Shown here: positions 51,011 to 51,134 of the stretch, piece by piece
How positions within the stretch are numbered: the first letter of the stretch is position 1
Layout: each line of letters begins with the position of its first letter
From: an uncultured Bacteroidota bacterium
Lineage (GTDB): Bacteria; Bacteroidota; Bacteroidia; 2-12-FULL-35-15
DNA: 51,134 nt
Reading direction: 5' to 3'
Assembly (NCBI GenBank): GCA_903919535.1
Contig: CAIXIP010000115.1
Span: 1-51,134 of the forward strand
Program-made: the position numbers and the translations under genes
The notes under the pieces: model-generated
Databases searched by the model: none
Told to the model about the DNA's origin: nothing
Seen by the model: only the letters and a program-made list of their open reading frames with translations

Positions 51011-51134
51011 TTAAATAAATTTATTATAGCTAAAATTTACATTGCTAGCAATACTGCCATCATTGCTTATATTTTCAATTACATACATTTTATCTTTCGC
51101 AATGTATCTGCCCGCTGGAACAACAGTTGGAAAA
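51011..51134 (-). CDS. C-terminal end of a truncated gene
   Basis: The last 40 or so codons of a minus-strand gene cut by the window edge. The visible end reads FPTVVPAGRYIAKDKMYVIE, then NISNDGSIASNVNFSYNKFI and a stop. The pattern is that of an extracellular repeat or fibronectin-like beta protein, but nothing definite can be said. It lies 51 bases upstream of the hydrolase gene start on the same strand. Confidence 0.6.
   Translation of the reverse strand, partial: FPTVVPAGRYIAKDKMYVIENISNDGSIASNVNFSYNKFI

Overview
The window is chromosomal DNA from an AT-rich member of the Bacteroidota, probably a free-living or environmental lineage of the Bacteroidia/Flavobacteriia type. Support comes from: type IX secretion (T9SS) C-terminal sorting domains on four proteins (three type A, one type B); a PorX-type response regulator with a PglZ domain; a fused LpxC/FabZ protein; a DUF3078 protein; and repeated use of the Bacteroidota -7 promoter element TAnnTTTG just upstream of start codons. 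Several track-length ORFs must be shortened to internal ATGs because such a promoter lies inside the longer version. I see no rRNA, tRNA, CRISPR array, transposase or prophage.

Layout. 1-3.7 kb: a lipoprotein, a secreted CxxCH protein with a T9SS tail, and an MFS transporter embedded in repeat debris. 3.7-10.8 kb (minus strand): PafA-like phosphatase, S1/P1-like nuclease or phospholipase, FluC/CrcB fluoride channel, then an operon hpt-adk-obg-PAP2-PAP2 in which Adk carries a 113-residue histone-like Lys/Ala tail. 10.9-14.5 kb (plus): purE, a PorV/FadL-like barrel and a helix-hairpin-helix protein with a barrel-like C-terminal part. 14.5-16.4 kb: a small accessory patch with two genes bounded by imperfect repeats, cassette-like in layout. 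16.5-23 kb: a large nidogen/PKD adhesin-like T9SS protein, a MATE transporter, and aroB-aroA. 23-27.7 kb: a TetR regulator with a putative operator over its start, followed by a TolC/EmrA/EmrB-type efflux operon. 27.7-34.2 kb: an OmpA-like protein, DUF4258, an Ald/PntA-family dehydrogenase, tsaE, porX and an HD phosphohydrolase. 34.3-37.2 kb: lpxC/fabZ-lpxA-ABC ATPase. 37.3-41.6 kb: a methyltransferase, a CHAT-protein remnant, and a minus-strand lipid cluster (phosphopantetheinyl transferase, LpxL-like acyltransferase, acyl-CoA ligase). 41.8-44.7 kb: a four-gene envelope locus of unknown function behind a long structured leader. 44.8-51.1 kb: a TPR/SpoIIE phosphatase, a secreted esterase, a VF530 protein, a saccharopine-dehydrogenase-like enzyme, an alpha/beta hydrolase and a truncated gene at the edge.

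The genes mostly serve envelope biogenesis (lipid A, outer-membrane proteins), T9SS export and its control, nucleotide and aromatic metabolism, and efflux. The least explained part is 41791-44735: structured leader RNA, small secreted protein, strong internal terminator, thioredoxin-fold protein with CGAC, Cys-rich lipoprotein and DUF3078 barrel. It looks like one locus and matches no system I can name. Other oddities are the Adk histone-like tail, the loss of the alanine dehydrogenase catalytic Lys/His pair in the Ald-like protein, the CHAT tail remnant, and a nested palindromic repeat at 48621-48743.
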